Source: Dama dama
Lineage: Eukaryota > Chordata > Mammalia > Artiodactyla > Cervidae
DNA length: 64,000 nt
Assembly: GCF_033118175.1 (NCBI RefSeq)
Contig: NW_026870889.1
Span: 1,922,001-1,986,000, forward strand
Direction: 5' to 3'
Under the pieces are notes generated by a model. It was not told the origin of the DNA, did no database searches, and worked only from the letters and a program-made list of their open reading frames with translations. The translations under genes and the position numbers were made by a program. Below are positions 23,001 to 35,126 of this stretch, piece by piece. The stretch's first letter is position 1; each line of letters opens with the position of its first letter.

Positions 23001-25980
23001 AAAGGCCGGTTTGCAAGCCCTCCCGCCCACTGTTCCCGCCAGGCGCGCACAATGCTCCCAAGCCCGGGAGAAAAGCGCTTCGGGGTGGTGGTCTCTCCGG
23101 GCCCCTGCCCCTGAGCCTGGGGGCCAGGCAGGGGATCCACAGTCCCAGGCCAAGGCAGAACCACATGCACACGTCTGTTCCTGCCCCCTCCACCGGCAGA
23201 GAGCTGGGGGGAGCCAGAGTCTGTCAGGCAGCTGCAGGGCTGGCCGCCTGTGTGGGAAGGGGCAGAGCCGACCTAGGGGCAAGTTGGGCCTCTTGCTCTC
23301 CCTGCTGCCCTGAGGCTGCTGGGCCAAAGAGGTCTTGGGCATCCAGCCCCTTGCTGGTCCCTTCCCTCTGACGAGGCCCTCTGAGCTCCAGCACCTTGCA
23401 GTGTGGAGACAGCCCCTGCCAGCAACCTCCTCTCCAAGGAGGCCTCAACCGAGGCCTAGGCCCAGGGGAAAGGCACCAGCGGGGATGAGCCAGTGGAGGC
23501 GCACGGGCATGTCTGGACCCAGTCCCCGCAGCCTGCCCCTTGGTGGGGCAGTACCCCCGGAGGCCAGGAAGGTCTGGGCAAGGCTGGCCAGGGGCAGGGG
23601 CCCTGCTGGGTCCTGCCCCTGGGCTGTGGGGCCTCTGAGCACAACCGGCCCTCTCCCACTGGAAGACCTCCCCGGCTGCCTCCAAAGGCCGGTTTGCCAA
23701 CACTCCCGCCCGCTGTTCCCGCCAGGCACGCACAATGCTCCCAAGCCCGGGAGAAAAGCGCTTCGGGGTGTTGCCCTCTCCGGACCCTTGCCCCTGAGCC
23801 TGGGGTCCAGGCAGTGGGTCCACACTCCCAGACCAAGGCAGAACCACATGCACTCGTCTGTTCCTGACCCCTGCACCGGCAGAGAGCTCGGGAGAGCCAG
23901 AGTCTGTCAGGCAGCTGCTGGGTTGGCTGCCTGTGTGGGAAGGGGCAGAGCCGACCTAGGGGCAAGTTGGGCCTCTTCCTCTCCCTGCTGCCCTGAGGCT
24001 GCTGGGCCAAAGACGTCTTGGGCATCCAGCCCCTTACTGGTCCCTTCCCTCTGACGAGGCCCTCTGAGCTCCAGCACCTTGCAGTGTGGAGACAGCCCCT
24101 GCCAGCAACCTCCTCTCCAAGGAGGCCTCAACCGAGGCCTAGGCCCAGGGGAAAGGCACCAGCGGGGATGAGCCAGTGGAGGCCCAAGGGCATGTCTGGA
24201 CCCAGTCCCCGCAGCCTGCCCCTTGGTGGGGCAGTACCCCCGGAGGCCAGGAAGGTCTGGGCAAGGCTGCGAGGGGCAGGGGCCCTGCTGGGTCGTGCCA
24301 CTGGCCTGTGGGGCGTCTGAGCACAACCGGCACTCTCCCGCTGGAAGACCTCCCCGTCTGCCTCCAAAGGCCGGTTTGCAAGCACTCCCGCCCGCTGTTC
24401 CCGCCAGGCAGGCACAATGCTCCCAAGCCCGGGAGAAAAGCGCTTCGGGGTGGTGCTCTCCTCGGGCCCTTGCCCCTGATCCTGGGGGCCAGGCAGTTGG
24501 AACACACTCCCAGGCCAAGGCAGAACGACATGCACACGTCTGTTCCTGCCCCCTAAACCGGCAGAGAGCTCGGGGGAGCCAGAGACTGCCAGGCTGCTGC
24601 TGGGCTGGCTGCCTGTGTGGGACGGGGCAGAGCCGACCTAGGGGCAAGTTGGGCCTCTTGCTCTCCCTGCTGCCCTGAGGCTGCTGGGTCAAAGAGGTCT
24701 TGGGCATCCAGCCCTTTGCTGGTCCCTTCCCTCTGACGAGGCCCTCTGAGCTCCAGCACCTTGCAGTGTGGAGACAGCCCCTGCCAGCAACCTCCTCTCC
24801 AAAGAGGCCTCAACCGAGGCCTACGCCCAGGGGAAAAGCACCAGCGGGGATGATCCTGGGGAGGCGCACGGACATGTCTGGACCCAGTCCCCGCAGCCTG
24901 CCCCTTGGTGGGGCAGTACCCCCGGAGGCCAGGAAGGTCTGGGCAAGGCTGGCCAGGGGCAGGGGCCCTGCTGGGTCCTGCCCCTGGCCTGTGAGGCCTC
25001 TGAGCACAACCGGCCCTCTCCCAATGGAAGACCTCCCCGGCTGCCTCCAAAGTCCTCTTTGCAAACACTCCCGCACGCTGTTCACGCCAGGCTCGCACAA
25101 TGCTCCCAAGCCCGGGAGAAAAGCGCTTCGGGGTGGTGCTCTCTCCGGGCCCTTGCCCCTAAGCCTGCGGGCCAGGCAGGGGGAACACACTCCCAGGCCA
25201 AGACAGAACGACATGAACACGTCTGTTCCTGCCCCCTACACCGGCAGAGAGCTCGGGGGAGCCAGAGTCTCTCAGGCAGGTGCTGGGCTGGCCGCCTGTG
25301 TGGGAAGGGGCAGAGCCGACCTAGGGGCAAGTTGGGCCTCTTGCTCTCCCTGCTGCCCTGAGGTTGCTGGGCCAAAGACGTCTTGGGCATCCAGCCCTTT
25401 GCTGGTCCCTTCCCTCTGACGAGGCCCTCTGAGCTCCAGCACCTTGCAGTGTGGAGACAGCACCTGCCAGCAATCTCCTCTCCAAGGAGGCCTCAACCGA
25501 GGCCTAGGCCCAGGGGAAAGGCACCAGCGGGGATGAGCCTGGGGAGGCGCCCGGGCATGTCTGGACCCAGTCCCCGCAGCCTGCCCCTTGGTGGGGCAGT
25601 ACCCCTGGAGGCCAGGAAGGTCTGGGCAAGGCTGACCAGGGGCAGGGGACCTGCTGGGTCCTGCCCCTGGCCTGTGGGGCCTCTGAGCACAACCGGCCCT
25701 CTCCCACTGGAAGACCTCCCCGGCTGCCTCCAAAGGCCGTTTTGCACGCACTCCCGCCCACTGTTCCCACCAAGCGCGCACAATGTTCCCATCCCGGGAG
25801 AAAAGCGCTTCGGGGTGGTGCTCTCTCCGGGCCCTTGCCCCTGAGACTGGGGGCCAGGCAGGGGGTCCACACTCCCAGGCCAAGGCAGAACCACATGCAC
25901 ACGTCTGTTCCTGACCACTGCACCGGCAGAGAGCTCGGGGGAGCCAGAGTCTGTCAGGCAGCTGCTGGGCTGGCCGCCTT

Positions 25981-28665
25981 TGTGGGAAGGGGCAGAGCCG
26001 ACCTAGGGGCAAGTTGGGCCTCTTGCTCTCCCTGCTGCCCTGAGGCTGCTGGGCCAAAGAGGTCTTGGGCATCCAGCCCCTTGCTGGTCCCTTCCCGCTG
26101 ACGAGGCCCTCTGAGCTCCAGCACCTTGCAGTGTGGAGACAGCCCCTGCCAGCAACCTCCTCTCCAAGGAGGCCTCAACCGAGGCCTATGCCCAGGGGAA
26201 AGGCACCAGCGGGGATGAGCCTGGGGAGGCGCCCAGGCATGTCTGGACCCAGTCCCCGCAGCCTGCCCCTTGGTGGGGCAGTACCCCCGGAGGCCAGGAA
26301 GGTCTGGGCAAGGCTGGCCAGGGGCAGGGGACCTGCTGGGTTTTGCCCCTGGCCTGTGAGGCCTCTGAGCACAACCGGCCCTCTCCCACTGGTAGACCTC
26401 CACGGCTGCCTCCAAAGTCCTGTTTGCAAACACTCCCGCCCGCTGTTCACGCCAGGCTCGCACAATGCTCCCAAGCCCGGGAGAAAAGCGCATTGGGGTG
26501 GTGCTCTCTCTGGGCCCTTGCCCCTGAGCCTGGGGGCAAGGCAGGGGGAACACACTCCCAGGCCAAGGCAGAACCACATGCCCACGTCTGTTCCTGTCCC
26601 CTGCACCGGCAGAGAGCTTGGGGGAGCCAGAGTCTGTCAGGCAGCTGCTGGGTTGGCCGCCTGTGTGGGAAGGGGCAGAGCCGCCCTAGGGGCAAGTTGG
26701 GCCTCTTGCTCTCCCTGCTGCCCTGAGGCTGCTGGGCCAAAGACGTCTTGGGCATCCAGCCCCTTACTGGTCCCTTCCCTCTGACGAGGCCCTCTGAGCT
26801 CCAGCACCTTGCAGTGTGGAGACAGCCCCTGCCTGCAACCTCCTCTCCAAGGAGGCCTCAACCGAGGCCTAGGCCCAGGGGAAAGGCACCAGCGGGGATG
26901 AGCCTGGGGAGGCGCCCGGGCATGTCTGGACCCAGGCCCCGCAGCCTGCCCCTTGGTGGGGCAGTACCCCCGGAGGCCAGGAAGGTCTGGGCAAGGCTGG
27001 CCAGGGGCAGGGGCCCTGCTGCGTCCTGCCCCTGGCCTGTGGGTCCTCTGAGCACAACCGGCCCTCTCCCACTGGAAGACCTCCCCGGCTGCCTCCAAAG
27101 GCCGGTTTGCAAGCGCTCCCGCCCACTGTTCCCAGCAGGCGTGCACAATGCTCCCAAGCCCGGGAGAAAAGCGCTTCAGGGTGGTGCTCTCTCCGGGCCC
27201 TTGCCCCTGAGCCTGGGGGCAAGGCAGGGTGTCCACACTCCCAGGACAAGGCAGAACCACATGCACACGTCTGATCTGCCCCCTGCACCGGCAGAGAGCT
27301 CGGGAGAGCCAGAGTCTGTCAGGCAGCTGCTGGGCTGGCCGCCTGTGTGGGAAGGGGCAGAGCCGACCTAGGGGCAAGTTGGGCCTCTTGCTCTCCCTGC
27401 TGCCCTGAGGCTGCTGGGCCAAAGAGGTCTTGGGCATCCAGCCCCTTGCTGGTCCCTTCCCTCTGACGAGGCCCTCTGAGCTCCAGCACCTTGCAGTGTG
27501 GAGACAGCCCCTGCCAGCAACCTCCTCTCCAAGGAGGCCTCAACCGAGGCCTAGGCCCAGGGGAAAGGCACCAGCGGGGATGAGCCTGGGGAGGCGCCCG
27601 GCCATGTCTGGACCCAGTCCCCGCAGCCTGCCCCTTGGTGGGGCAGTACCCCCGGAGGCCAGGAAGGTCTGGGCAAGGCTGCCAGGGGCAGGGACACTGC
27701 TGGGTCCTGCCCCTGGCCTGTGGGGCGTCTGAGCACAACCGGCACTCTCCCGCTGGAAGACCTCCCCGTCTGCCTCGAAAGGCCGGTTTGCAAGCACTCC
27801 CGCCCGCTGTTCCCGCCAGGCACGCACAATGCTCCCAAGCCCGGGAGAAAAGCGCTTCGGGGTGGTGCTCTCACCGGGCCCTTGCCCCTGAGCCTGGGGG
27901 CCAGGCAGGGGGAACACACTCCCAGGCCAAGGCAGAACGACATGCACACGTCTGTTCCTGCCCCCTACACCGGCAGAGAGCTCGGGGGAGCCAGAGACTG
28001 CCAGGCTGCTGCTGGGCTGGCCGCCTGTGTGGGACGGGGCAGAGCCGACCTAGGGGCAAGTTGGGCCTCTTTCTCTCCCTGCTGCCCTGAGGCTGCTGGG
28101 TCAAAGAGGTCTTGGGCATCCAGCCCTTTGCTGGTCCCTTCCCTCTGACGAGGCCCTCTGATCTCCAGCACCTTGCAGTGTGGAGACAGCCCCTGCCAGC
28201 AACCTCCTCTCCAAAGAGGCCTCAACCGAGGCCTAGGCCCAGGGGAAAGGCACCAGCGGGGATGAGCCTGGGGAGGCGCCCGGGCATGTCTGGACCCAGT
28301 CCCCGCAGCCTGCCCCTTGGTGGGGCAGTACCCCCGGAGGCCAGGAAGGTCTGGGCAAGGCTGGCCAGGGTCAGGGGCCCTGCTGGGTCCTGCCCCTGGC
28401 CTGTGGGGCCTCTGAGCACAACCGGCCCTCTCCCACTGGAAGACCTCCCCGGCTGCCTCCAAAGTCCTGTTTGCAAACACTCCCGCCCGCTGTTCACGCC
28501 AGGCTCGCACAATGCTCCCAAGCCCGGGAGATAAGCGCATTGGGGTGGTTCTCTCTCCGGGCCCTTGCCCCTGAGCCTGGGGGCAAGGCACGGGGAACAC
28601 ACTCCCTGGCCAAGGCAGAACCACATGCCCACGTCTGTTCCTGTCCCCTGCACCGGCAGAGAGCT
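25981..28665 (+). repeat. Four-monomer subrepeat, unit a, in 17-kb copy 2
   Basis: This is the counterpart of 8924-11608 shifted by 17057. It contains the monomers starting at 26065, 26748, 27430 and 28112, with the CENP-B-box match at 27764-27780. Confidence 0.9.
27764..27780 (-). other. CENP-B box core match
   Basis: Counterpart of the box at 10707 in the second 17-kb copy, in the monomer at 27430. All nine core bases are kept. Confidence 0.75.
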
Positions 28666-28710
28666 CGGGGGAGCCAGAGTCTCTCAGGCAGGTGCTGGGC
28701 TGGCCGCCTG

Positions 28711-31395
28711 TGTGGGAAGGGGCAGAGCCGACCTAGGGGCAAGTTGGGCCTCTTGCTCTCCCTGCTGCCCTGAGGCTGCTGGGCCAAAGAGGTCTTGGGC
28801 ATCCAGCCCCTTGCTGGTCCCTTCCCGCTGACGAGGCCCTCTGAGCTCCAGCACCTTGCAGTGTGGAGACAGCCCCTGCCAGCAACCTCCTCTCCAAGGA
28901 GGCCTCAACCGAGGCCTATGCCCAGGGGAAAGGCACCAGCGGGGATGAGCCTGGGGAGGCGCCCAGGCATGTCTGGACCCAGTCCCCGCAGCCTGCCCCT
29001 TGGTGGGGCAGTACCCCCGGAGGCCAGGAAGGTCTGGGCAAGGCTGGCCAGGGGCAGGGGACCTGCTGGGTTTTGCCCCTGGCCTGTGAGGCCTCTGAGC
29101 ACAACCGGCCCTCTCCCACTGGTAGACCTCCACGGCTGCCTCCAAAGTCCTGTTTGCAAACACTCCCGCCCGCTGTTCACGCCAGGCTCGCACAATGCTC
29201 CCAAGCCCGGGAGAAAAGCGCATTGGGGTGGTGCTCTCTCCGGGCCCTTGCCCCTGAGCCTGGGGGCAAGGCAGGGGGAACACACTCCCAGGCCAAGGCA
29301 GAACCACATGCCCACGTCTGTTCCTGTCCCCTGCACCGGCAGAGAGCTTGGGGGAGCCAGAGTCTGTCAGGCAGCTGCTGGGTTGGCCGCCTGTGTGGGA
29401 AGGGGCAGAGCCGCCCTAGGGGCAAGTTGGGCCTCTTGCTCTCCCTGCGGCCCTGAGGCTGCTGGGCCAAAGACGTCTTGGGCATCCAGCCCCTTACTGG
29501 TCCCTTCCCTCTGACGAGGCCCTCTGAGCTCCAGCACCTTGCAGTGTGGAGACAGCCCCTGCCTGCAACCTCCTCTCCACGGAGGCCTCAACCGAGGCCT
29601 AGGCCCAGGGGAAAGGCACCAGCGGGGATGAGCCTGGGGAGGCGCCCGGGCATGTCTGGACCCAGGCCCCGCAGCCTGCCCCTTGGTGGGGCAGTACCCC
29701 CGGAGGCCAGGAAGGTCTGGGCAAGGCTGGCCAGGGGCAGGGGCCCTGCTGCGTCCTGCCCCTGGCCTGTGGGTCCTCTGAGCACAACCGGCCCTCTCCC
29801 ACTGGAAGACCTCCCCGGCTGCCTCCAAAGGCCGGTTTGCAAGCGCTCCCGCCCACTGTTCCCAGCAGGCGTGCACAATGCTCCCAAGCCCGGGAGAAAA
29901 GCGCTTCAGGGTGGTGCTCTCTCCGGGCCCTTGCCCCTGAGCCTGGGGGCAAGGCAGGGTGTCCACACTCCCAGGACAAGGCAGAACCACATGCACACGT
30001 CTGATCTGCCCCCTGCACCGGCAGAGAGCTCGGGAGAGCCAGAGTCTGTCAGGCAGCTGCTGGGCTGGCCGCCTGTGTGGGAAGGGGCAGAGCCGACCTA
30101 GGGGCAAGTTGGGCCTCTTGCTCTCCCTGCTGCCCTGAGGCTGCTGGGCCAAAGAGGTCTTGGGCATCCAGCCCCTTGCTGGTCCCTTCCCTCTGACGAG
30201 GCCCTCTGAGCTCCAGCACCTTGCAGTGTGGAGACAGCCCCTGCCAGCAACCTCCTCTCCAAGGAGGCCTCAACCGAGGCCTAGGCCCAGGGGAAAGGCA
30301 CCAGCGGGGATGAGCCTGGGGAGGCGCCCGGCCATGTCTGGACCCAGTCCCCGCAGCCTGCCCCTTGGTGGGGCAGTACCCCCGGAGGCCAGGAAGGTCT
30401 GGGCAAGGCTGCCAGGGGCAGGGACACTGCTGGGTCCTGCCCCTGGCCTGTGGGGCGTCTGAGCACAACCGGCACTCTCCCGCTGGAAGACCTCCCCGTC
30501 TGCCTCGAAAGGCCGGTTTGCAAGCACTCCCGCCCGCTGTTCCCGCCAGGCACGCACAATGCTCCCAAGCCCGGGAGAAAAGCGCTTCGGGGTGGTGCTC
30601 TCACCGGGCCCTTGCCCCTGAGCCTGGGGGCCAGGCAGGGGGAACACACTCCCAGGCCAAGGCAGAACGACATGCACACGTCTGTTCCTGCCCCCTACAC
30701 CGGCAGAGAGCTCGGGGGAGCCAGAGACTGCCAGGCTGCTGCTGGGCTGGCCGCCTGTGTGGGACGGGGCAGAGCCGACCTAGGGGCAAGTTGGGCCTCT
30801 TTCTCTCCCTGCTGCCCTGAGGCTGCTGGGTCAAAGAGGTCTTGGGCATCCAGCCCTTTGCTGGTCCCTTCCCTCTGACGAGGCTCTCTGATCTCCAGCA
30901 CCTTGCAGTGTGGAGACAGCCCCTGCCAGCAACCTCCTCTCCAAGGAGGCCTCAACCGAGGCCTAGGCCCAGGGGAAAGGCACCAGCGGGGATGAGCCTG
31001 GGGAGGCGCCCGGGCATGTCTGGACCCAGTCCCCGCAGCCTGCCCCTTGGTGGGGCAGTACCCCCGGAGGCCAGGAAGGTCTGGGCAAGGCTGGCCAGGG
31101 TCAGGGGCCCTGCTGGGTCCTGCCCCTGGCCTGTGGGGCCTCTGAGCACAACCGGCCCTCTCCCACTGGAAGAGCTCCCCGGCTGCCTCCAAAGTCCTGT
31201 TTGCAAACACTCCCGCCCGCTGTTCACGCCAGGCTCGCACAATGCTCCCAAGCCCGGGAGAAAAGCGCATTGGGGTGGTTCTCTCTCCGGGCCCTTGCCC
31301 CTGAGCCTGGGGGCAAGGCACGGGGAACACACTCCCTGGCCAAGGCAGAACCACATGCCCACGTCTGTTCCTGTCCCCTGCACCGGCAGAGAGCT
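28711..31395 (+). repeat. Four-monomer subrepeat, unit b, in 17-kb copy 2
   Basis: This is the counterpart of 11654-14338 shifted by 17057. It contains the monomers starting at 28795, 29478, 30160 and 30842, with the CENP-B-box match at 30494-30510. Confidence 0.9.
30494..30510 (-). other. CENP-B box core match
   Basis: Counterpart of the box at 13437 in the second 17-kb copy, in the monomer at 30160. Confidence 0.75.
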
Positions 31396-33223
31396 TGGGG
31401 GAGCCAGAGTCTGGCAGGCAGCTGCTGGGTTGGCCGCCTGTGTGGGAAGGGGCAGAGCCGACCTAGGGGCAAGTTGGGCCTCTTACTCTCCCTGCTGCCC
31501 TGAGGCTGCTGGGCCAAAGACGTCTTGGGCATCCAGCCCCTTACTGGTCCCTTCCCTCTGACGAGGCCCTCTGAGCTCCAGCACCTTGCAGTGTGGAGAC
31601 AGCCCCTGCCAGCAACCTCCTCTCCAAGGAGGCCTCAACCGAGGCCTAGGCCCAGGGGAAAGGCACCAGCGGGGATGAGCCAGGGGAGGCGCCCGAGCAT
31701 GTCTGGACCCAGTCCCCGCAGCCTGCCCCTTGGTGGGGCAGTACCCCCGGAGGCCAGGAAGGTCTGGGCAAGGCTGGCCAGGGGCAGGGGCCCTGCTGCG
31801 TCCTGCCCCTGGCCTGTGGGGCCTCTGAGCACAACCGGCCCTCTCCCACTGGAAGACCTCCCCGGCTGTCTCCAAAGGCCGGTTTGCAAGCGCGCCCGCC
31901 CACTGTTCCCAGCAGGCGTGCACAATGCTCCCAAGCCCGGGAGAAAAGCGCTTCAGGGTGGTGATCTCTCCGGGCCCTTGTCCCTGAGCCTGGGGGCAAG
32001 GCAGGGTGTCCACACTCCCAGGCCAAGGCAGAACCACATGCACACGTCTGATCTGCCCCCTGCACCGGCAGAGAGCTCGGGGGAGCCAGAGTCTGTCAGG
32101 CAGCTGCTTGGTTGGCCGCCTGTGTGGGAAGGGGCAGAGCCGACCTAGGGGCAAGTTGGGCCTCTTGCTCTCCCTGCTGCCCTGAGGCTGCTGGGCCAAA
32201 GAGGTCTTGGGCATCCAGCCCCTTGCTGGTCCCTTCCCTCTGACGAGGCCCTCTGAGCTCCAGCACCTTGCAGTGTGGAGACAGCCCCGGCCAGCAACCT
32301 CCTCTCCAAGGAGGCCTCAACCGAGGCCTAGGCCCAGGGGAAAGGCACCAGCGGGGATGAGCCTGGGGAGGCGCCCGGGCATGACTGGACCCAGTCCCCG
32401 CAGCCTGCCCCTTGGTGGGGCAGTACCCCCGGAGGCCAGGAAGTTCTGGGCAAGGCTGGCCAGGGTCAGGGGCCCTGCTGGGTCCTGCCCCTGGCCTGTG
32501 GGGCCTCTGAGCACAACCGGCCCTCTCCCACTGGAAGACCTCCCCGGCTGCCTCCAAAGGCCGGTTTGCCAACACTCCCGCCCGCTGTTCTCGCCAGGCA
32601 CGCACAATTCTCCCAAGCCCGGGAGAAAAGCGCTTCGGTGTGTTGCTCTCTCCGGGCCCTTGCCCCTGAGTGTGGGGGCCAGGCAGTGGTTCCACACTCC
32701 CAGACCAAGGCAGAACCACATGCACACGTCTGTTCCTGACCCCTGCACTGGCAGAGAGCTCGGGGGAGCCAGAGTCTGTCAGGCAGCTGCTGGGCTGGCC
32801 GCCTGTGTGGGAAGGGGCAGAGCCGACCTAGGGGCAAGTTGGGCCTCTTGCTCTCCCTGCTGCCCTGAGGCTGCTGGGCCAAAGACGTCTTGGGCATCCA
32901 GCCCCTTGCTGGTCCCTTCCCTCTGACGAGGCCCTCTGAGCTCCAGCACCTTGCAGTGTGGAGACAGCCCCTGCCAGCAACCTCCTCTCCAAGGAGGCCT
33001 CAACCGAGGCCTAGGCCCAGGGGAAAGGCACCAGCGGGGATGAGCCTGGGGAGGCGCCCGGGCATGTCTGGACACAGTCCCCGCAGCCTGCCCCTTGGTG
33101 GGGCAGTAACCCCGGAGGCCAGGAAGGTCTGGGCAAGGCTGCCAGGGGCAGGGACACTGCTTGGTCCTGCCCCTGGCCTGTGGGGCGTCTGAGCACAACC
33201 GGCACTCTCCCGCTGGAAGACCT

Positions 33224-33240
33224 CCCCGTCTGCCTCGAAA
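33224..33240 (-). other. CENP-B box core match
   Basis: Counterpart of the box at 16167 in the second 17-kb copy, in the monomer at 32890. Confidence 0.75.
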
Positions 33241-33676
33241 GGCCGGTTTGCAAGCACTCCCGCCCGCTGTTCCCGCCAGGCACGCACAATGCTCCCAAGC
33301 CCGGGAGAAAAGCGCTTCGGGGTGGTGCTCTCACCGGGCCCTTGCCCCTGAGCCTGGGGGCCAGGCAGGGGGAACACACTCCCAGGCCAAGGCAGAACGA
33401 CATGCACACGTCTGTTCCTGCCCCCTACACCGGCAGAGAGCTCGGGGGAGCCAGAGACTGCCAGGCTGCTGCTGGGCTGGCCGCCTGTGTGGGACGGGGC
33501 AGAGCCGACCTAGGGGCAAGTTGGGCCTCTTGCTCTCCCTGCTGCCCTGAGGCTGCTGGGTCAAAGAGGTCTTGGGCATCCAGCCCTTTGCTGGTCCCTT
33601 CCCTCTGACGAGGCCCTCTGATCTCCAGCACCTTGCAGTGTGGAGACAGCCCCTGCCAGCAACCTCCTCTCCAAGG

Positions 33677-35126
33677 AGGCCTCAACCGAGGCCTAGGCCC
33701 AGGGGAAAGGCACCAGCGGGGATGAGCCTGGGGAGGCGCCCGGGCATGTCTGGACCCAGTCCCCGCAGCCTGCCCCTTGTTGGGGCAGTACCCCCGGAGG
33801 CCAGGAAGGTCTGGGCAAGGCTGGCCACGGTCAGGGGCCCTGCTGGGTCCTGCCCCTGGCCTGTGGGGCCTCTGAGCACAACCGGCCCTCTCCCACTGGA
33901 AGACCTCCCCGGCTGCCTCCAAAGTCCTGTTTGCAAACACTCCCGCCCGCTGTTCACGCCAGGCTCGCACAATGCTCCCAAGCCCGTGAGAAAAGCGCAT
34001 TGGGGTGGTTCTCTCTCCGGGCCCTTGCCCCTGAGCCTGGGGGCAAGGCACGGGGAACACACTCCCTGGCCAAGGCAGAACCACATGCCCACGTCTGTTC
34101 CTGTCCCCTGCACCGGCAGAGAGCTCGGGGGAGCCAGAGTCTCTCAGGCAGGTGCTGGGCTGGCCGCCTGTGTGGGAAGGGGCAGAGCCGACCTAGGGGC
34201 AAGTTGGGCCTCTTGCTCTCCCTGCTGCCCTGAGGCTGCTGGGCCAAAGACGTCTTGGGCATCCAGCCCTTTGCTGGTCCCTTCCCTCTGACGAGGCCCT
34301 CTGAGCTCCAGCACCTTGCAGTGTGGAGACAGCACCTGCCAGCAATCTCCTCTCCAAGGAGGCCTCAACCGAGGCCTAGGCCCAGGGGAAAGGCACCAGC
34401 GGGGATGAGCCTGGGGAGGCGCCCGGGCATGTCTGGACCCAGTCCCCGCAGCCTGCCCCTTGGTGGGGCAGTACCCCTGGAGGCCAGGAAGGTCTGGGCA
34501 AGGCTGACCAGGGGCAGGGGACCTGCTGGGTCCTGCCCCTGGCCTTTGGGGCCTCCGAGCACAACCGGCCCTCTCCCACTGGAAGACCTCCCCGGCTGCC
34601 TCCAAAGGCCGTTTTGCACGCACTCCCGCCCACTGTTCCCACCAAGCGCGCCCAATGCTCCCAAGCCTGGGAGAAAAGCGCTTCGGGGTGGTGCTCTCTC
34701 CGGGCCCTTGCCCCTGAGCCTGGGGGCCAGGAAGGGGGTCCACACTCCCAGGGCAAGGCAGAACCACATGCACACGTCTGTTCCTGACCCCTGCACCGGC
34801 AGAGAGCTCGGGGGAGCCAGAGTCTGTCAGGCAGCTGCTGGGCTGGCCGCCTTTGTGGGAAGGGGCAGAGCCGACCTAGGGGCAAGTTGGGCCTCTTGCT
34901 CTCCCTGCTGCCCTGAGGCTGCTGGGCCAAAGAGGTCTTGGGCATCCAGCCCTTTGCTTGTCCTTTCCCTCTGACGAGGCCCTCTGAGCTCCAGCACCTT
35001 GCAGTGTGGAGACAGCCCCTGCCAGCAACCTCCTCTCCAAGGAGGCCTCAACCGAGACCTAGGACTAGGGGAAAGGCACCAGCGGGAATGAGCCTGGGGA
35101 GGCGCCCGGGCATGTCTGGACCCAGT
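33677..35126 (+). repeat. Monomers following the 17-kb copies
   Basis: This stretch holds the rest of the monomer at 33572, then the monomer at 34255 and part of that at 34938. The 34255 monomer resembles those at 139, 8326 and 17197, sharing CAGCACCTGCCAGCAATCTCC and the CCGTTTTGCACGC variant. It differs at many sites, such as GGCCTTTGGGGCC and GCGCGCCCAATG. The array thus continues with related monomers but not with a third near-identical 17-kb copy. Confidence 0.88.

Larger units (their letters stand above)
17059..33676 (+). repeat. 17-kb higher-order repeat, copy 2
   Basis: This is a near-identical copy of 1-16619, with about a dozen visible differences in 16.6 kb, including loss of one G in a G-run at 18817-18819. 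Monomer starts are 17197, 17879, 18561, 19242, 19925, 20607, 21289, 21971, 22652, 23335, 24018, 24700, 25383, 26065, 26748, 27430, 28112, 28795, 29478, 30160, 30842, 31525, 32207, 32890 and 33572. Such high identity means either a very recent duplication or gene conversion, or an assembly that duplicated one locus. Confidence 0.93.
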
